A stretch of DNA of 6,554 nucleotides. It comes from Bdellovibrionales bacterium. GTDB taxonomy: Bacteria; Bdellovibrionota; Bdellovibrionia; Bdellovibrionales; JAMPXM01. The position numbers and the translations under genes are program-made. This document shows, piece by piece, positions 5,599-6,554 of the stretch. Position 1 is the first letter of the stretch, and every line of letters starts with the position of its first letter. Under the pieces are notes generated by a model that saw nothing but the letters and a program-made list of their open reading frames with translations, made no database searches and was not told where the DNA came from. The DNA lies in contig SXRI01000371.1 of the NCBI GenBank assembly GCA_005793615.1, positions 1 through 6,554 on the forward strand. Direction: 5' to 3'.

Positions 5599-6554
5599 TC
5601 AAAGTGCTGGCTTCTCAACAGAACTCTCGGTCGGTTTTTCTGGTGTCTTTTCTGGCGTCTTTTCCGGTGGCTTCTCGGTCTTGTTTGCCGGTTGCCGAGT
5701 TTTCTCACGTTCGGCCTCTTCGTCCCTGACCTCACGAGCGTTGCTACGAAGCAGAAAACTCCGTTGCAGCGCCTTGAGCGTAACCACGGTTTCATCTAGA
5801 GCTTCCATTGCCCGACGTCCAGCGCGCGGCACCTCAGGCGCGACATCGACCACCAGTTCCTTGAACGCCGGAAGCGTCTTCTGCATTTCTTCCGAGAGTA
5901 TCGCTAAATTGGAGGCGATCTTTGCCATGTCCGAAGCGAGCTTCGGCGAATCCTTGAGCATTTGCGGTGTCACCTGAGCAATGATCGGCATGATCTTATT
6001 CATTTCAGGCAGGAGTTTATTCACTTCGGTTGTGGTCAACTTCAATGAATCTACCAATTTCACCAATTTCTTATCTTTATTGGAATCCCTTAAGAGATCA
6101 GAAACCTGACTCGCCATCGAGTTCATATTGATAACTAAGGGTCGCATTTCGTCAAAAATTCTTACGAAGTCCTTGGTGCGCTGCGGATCAAGAAAGGCCT
6201 CGGCCACAAAACGAAGGTTATCGCCCATTTTATTCAACATATGAAAGTAAGGCGCCAATGACCGGCCGCTGACAAAATCCATGATGTCGGCAGTTTCTTC
6301 ACTCTTTAAGACTCCACCGTCCTGCACCATCGGCAAAGCCTTGTCACCCACTGAAACATCGACGATTTTTTCACTGATAATAAAGGGCCTTAACATCCGG
6401 ACATGAGAATCCTCGCGAACAAGGTCATGGTATTTCTCAGAGATCTCGATCTGCACGTGGACCGCATGGTTGGATCGAAGTTCAACCGAAGTGACCGAGC
6501 CCGCGCGAAGACCCGCCATTTGCACGAGCGTGCCGATGTGAACACCGTCCGCGT
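5599..6554 (-). CDS. MCE/MlaD-family lipid-transport protein (5' end outside window)
   Basis: The reading frame is open to the right window edge, so the N-terminus (expected membrane anchor) is missing; 317 residues are visible. The first complete codons give ADGVHIGTLVQMAGLRAGSV, the classic MCE pattern 'G-x-x-x-G-x-x-V-x-x-x-G-x-x-x-G-x-V'. It is followed by beta-rich MCE-domain sequence to about residue 75 (RMLRPFIISEKIVDVSVGD). Residues about 90-275 are long amphipathic helices rich in Leu, Met and Lys, as in the MlaD/Ttg2C helical region that forms a lipid-conducting pore. A conserved-looking ALQRSFLLR segment comes near the end. The tail is charged and low-complexity, with EKTP repeats. 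MCE proteins bind or channel phospholipids between membranes together with an MlaE-type permease and MlaF-type ATPase. Those partners are not seen here but could lie just beyond the edge. An internal GTG at 6525 would cut through the MCE domain and is not the true start. Confidence 0.9.
   Translation of the reverse strand, partial: ADGVHIGTLVQMAGLRAGSVTSVELRSNHAVHVQIEISEKYHDLVREDSHVRMLRPFIISEKIVDVSVGDKALPMVQDGGVLKSEETADIMDFVSGRSLAPYFHMLNKMGDNLRFVAEAFLDPQRTKDFVRIFDEMRPLVINMNSMASQVSDLLRDSNKDKKLVKLVDSLKLTTTEVNKLLPEMNKIMPIIAQVTPQMLKDSPKLASDMAKIASNLAILSEEMQKTLPAFKELVVDVAPEVPRAGRRAMEALDETVVTLKALQRSFLLRSNAREVRDEEAEREKTRQPANKTEKPPEKTPEKTPEKPTESSVEKPAL
5639..5674 (-). repeat. 12-bp tandem repeat encoding the EKTP tail of the MCE protein
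   Basis: Two close copies at 5639-5650 and 5651-5662 differ at one base (TCTGGTGTCTTT, TCTGGCGTCTTT). A diverged third, TCCGGTGGCTTC, is at 5663-5674. On the coding strand they give EK-TP-EK-TP-EK-PP within a longer Lys/Glu/Pro-rich tail. As in the mpaA-like gene, the unit keeps the frame. Confidence 0.7.

Noticed and set aside
6523..6525. GTG as start of the MCE gene
   Set aside because: The frame continues upstream to the window edge with typical MCE sequence (ADGVHIGTL), so the gene is cut by the window instead of starting here.

Overview
The window reads as a chromosomal segment of a Gram-negative (diderm) bacterium of roughly balanced base composition. It carries a LolC/LolE-type lipoprotein-release permease, an MCE (MlaD-like) lipid-transport protein and succinylase-pathway DapD. 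Together these indicate an outer membrane and a diaminopimelate-type cell wall. The mix suggests a proteobacterium or a former 'delta' lineage such as Bdellovibrionota, but that placement is only a weak inference. There are no rRNAs, tRNAs, CRISPR arrays, transposases or phage genes.

Left part, plus strand (1-3562): an unrecognised polytopic membrane protein (79-903) is followed by a 245-bp gene-free stretch. That stretch has a long imperfect inverted repeat and a possible -10 element. Next come three close-packed cell-wall genes: murI (glutamate racemase, 1149-1964), an mpaA-like murein peptide amidase (1987-2733) and dapD (2750-3562). The gaps are 22 and 16 bp, so they are probably one operon. 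MurI supplies D-glutamate and DapD commits carbon to diaminopimelate. The enzyme between them belongs to the family that cuts the bond joining D-Glu to meso-DAP in murein peptides. The amidase carries an unusual run of (Gly-His-Val-Ser) units, encoded by a near-perfect 12-bp tandem repeat, just before its zinc-binding core.

Right part, minus strand (6554-3525): an MCE/MlaD-family protein (cut by the right window edge), an unrecognised 230-residue soluble-looking protein, and a LolC/LolE-family permease. They are read leftward as a probable operon for envelope lipid or lipoprotein traffic. Matching ATPases (MlaF, LolD) and MlaE are not in the window; MlaE/MlaF could lie beyond the right edge. 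The two blocks converge, and the 3' ends of dapD and the permease gene overlap by 38 bp with no terminator between them.

Most of the window is ordinary core-genome content. The items most worth a second look are the GHVS repeat in the amidase, the unidentified protein between the MCE and Lol-type genes, the inverted repeat before murI, and the overlapping convergent ends.
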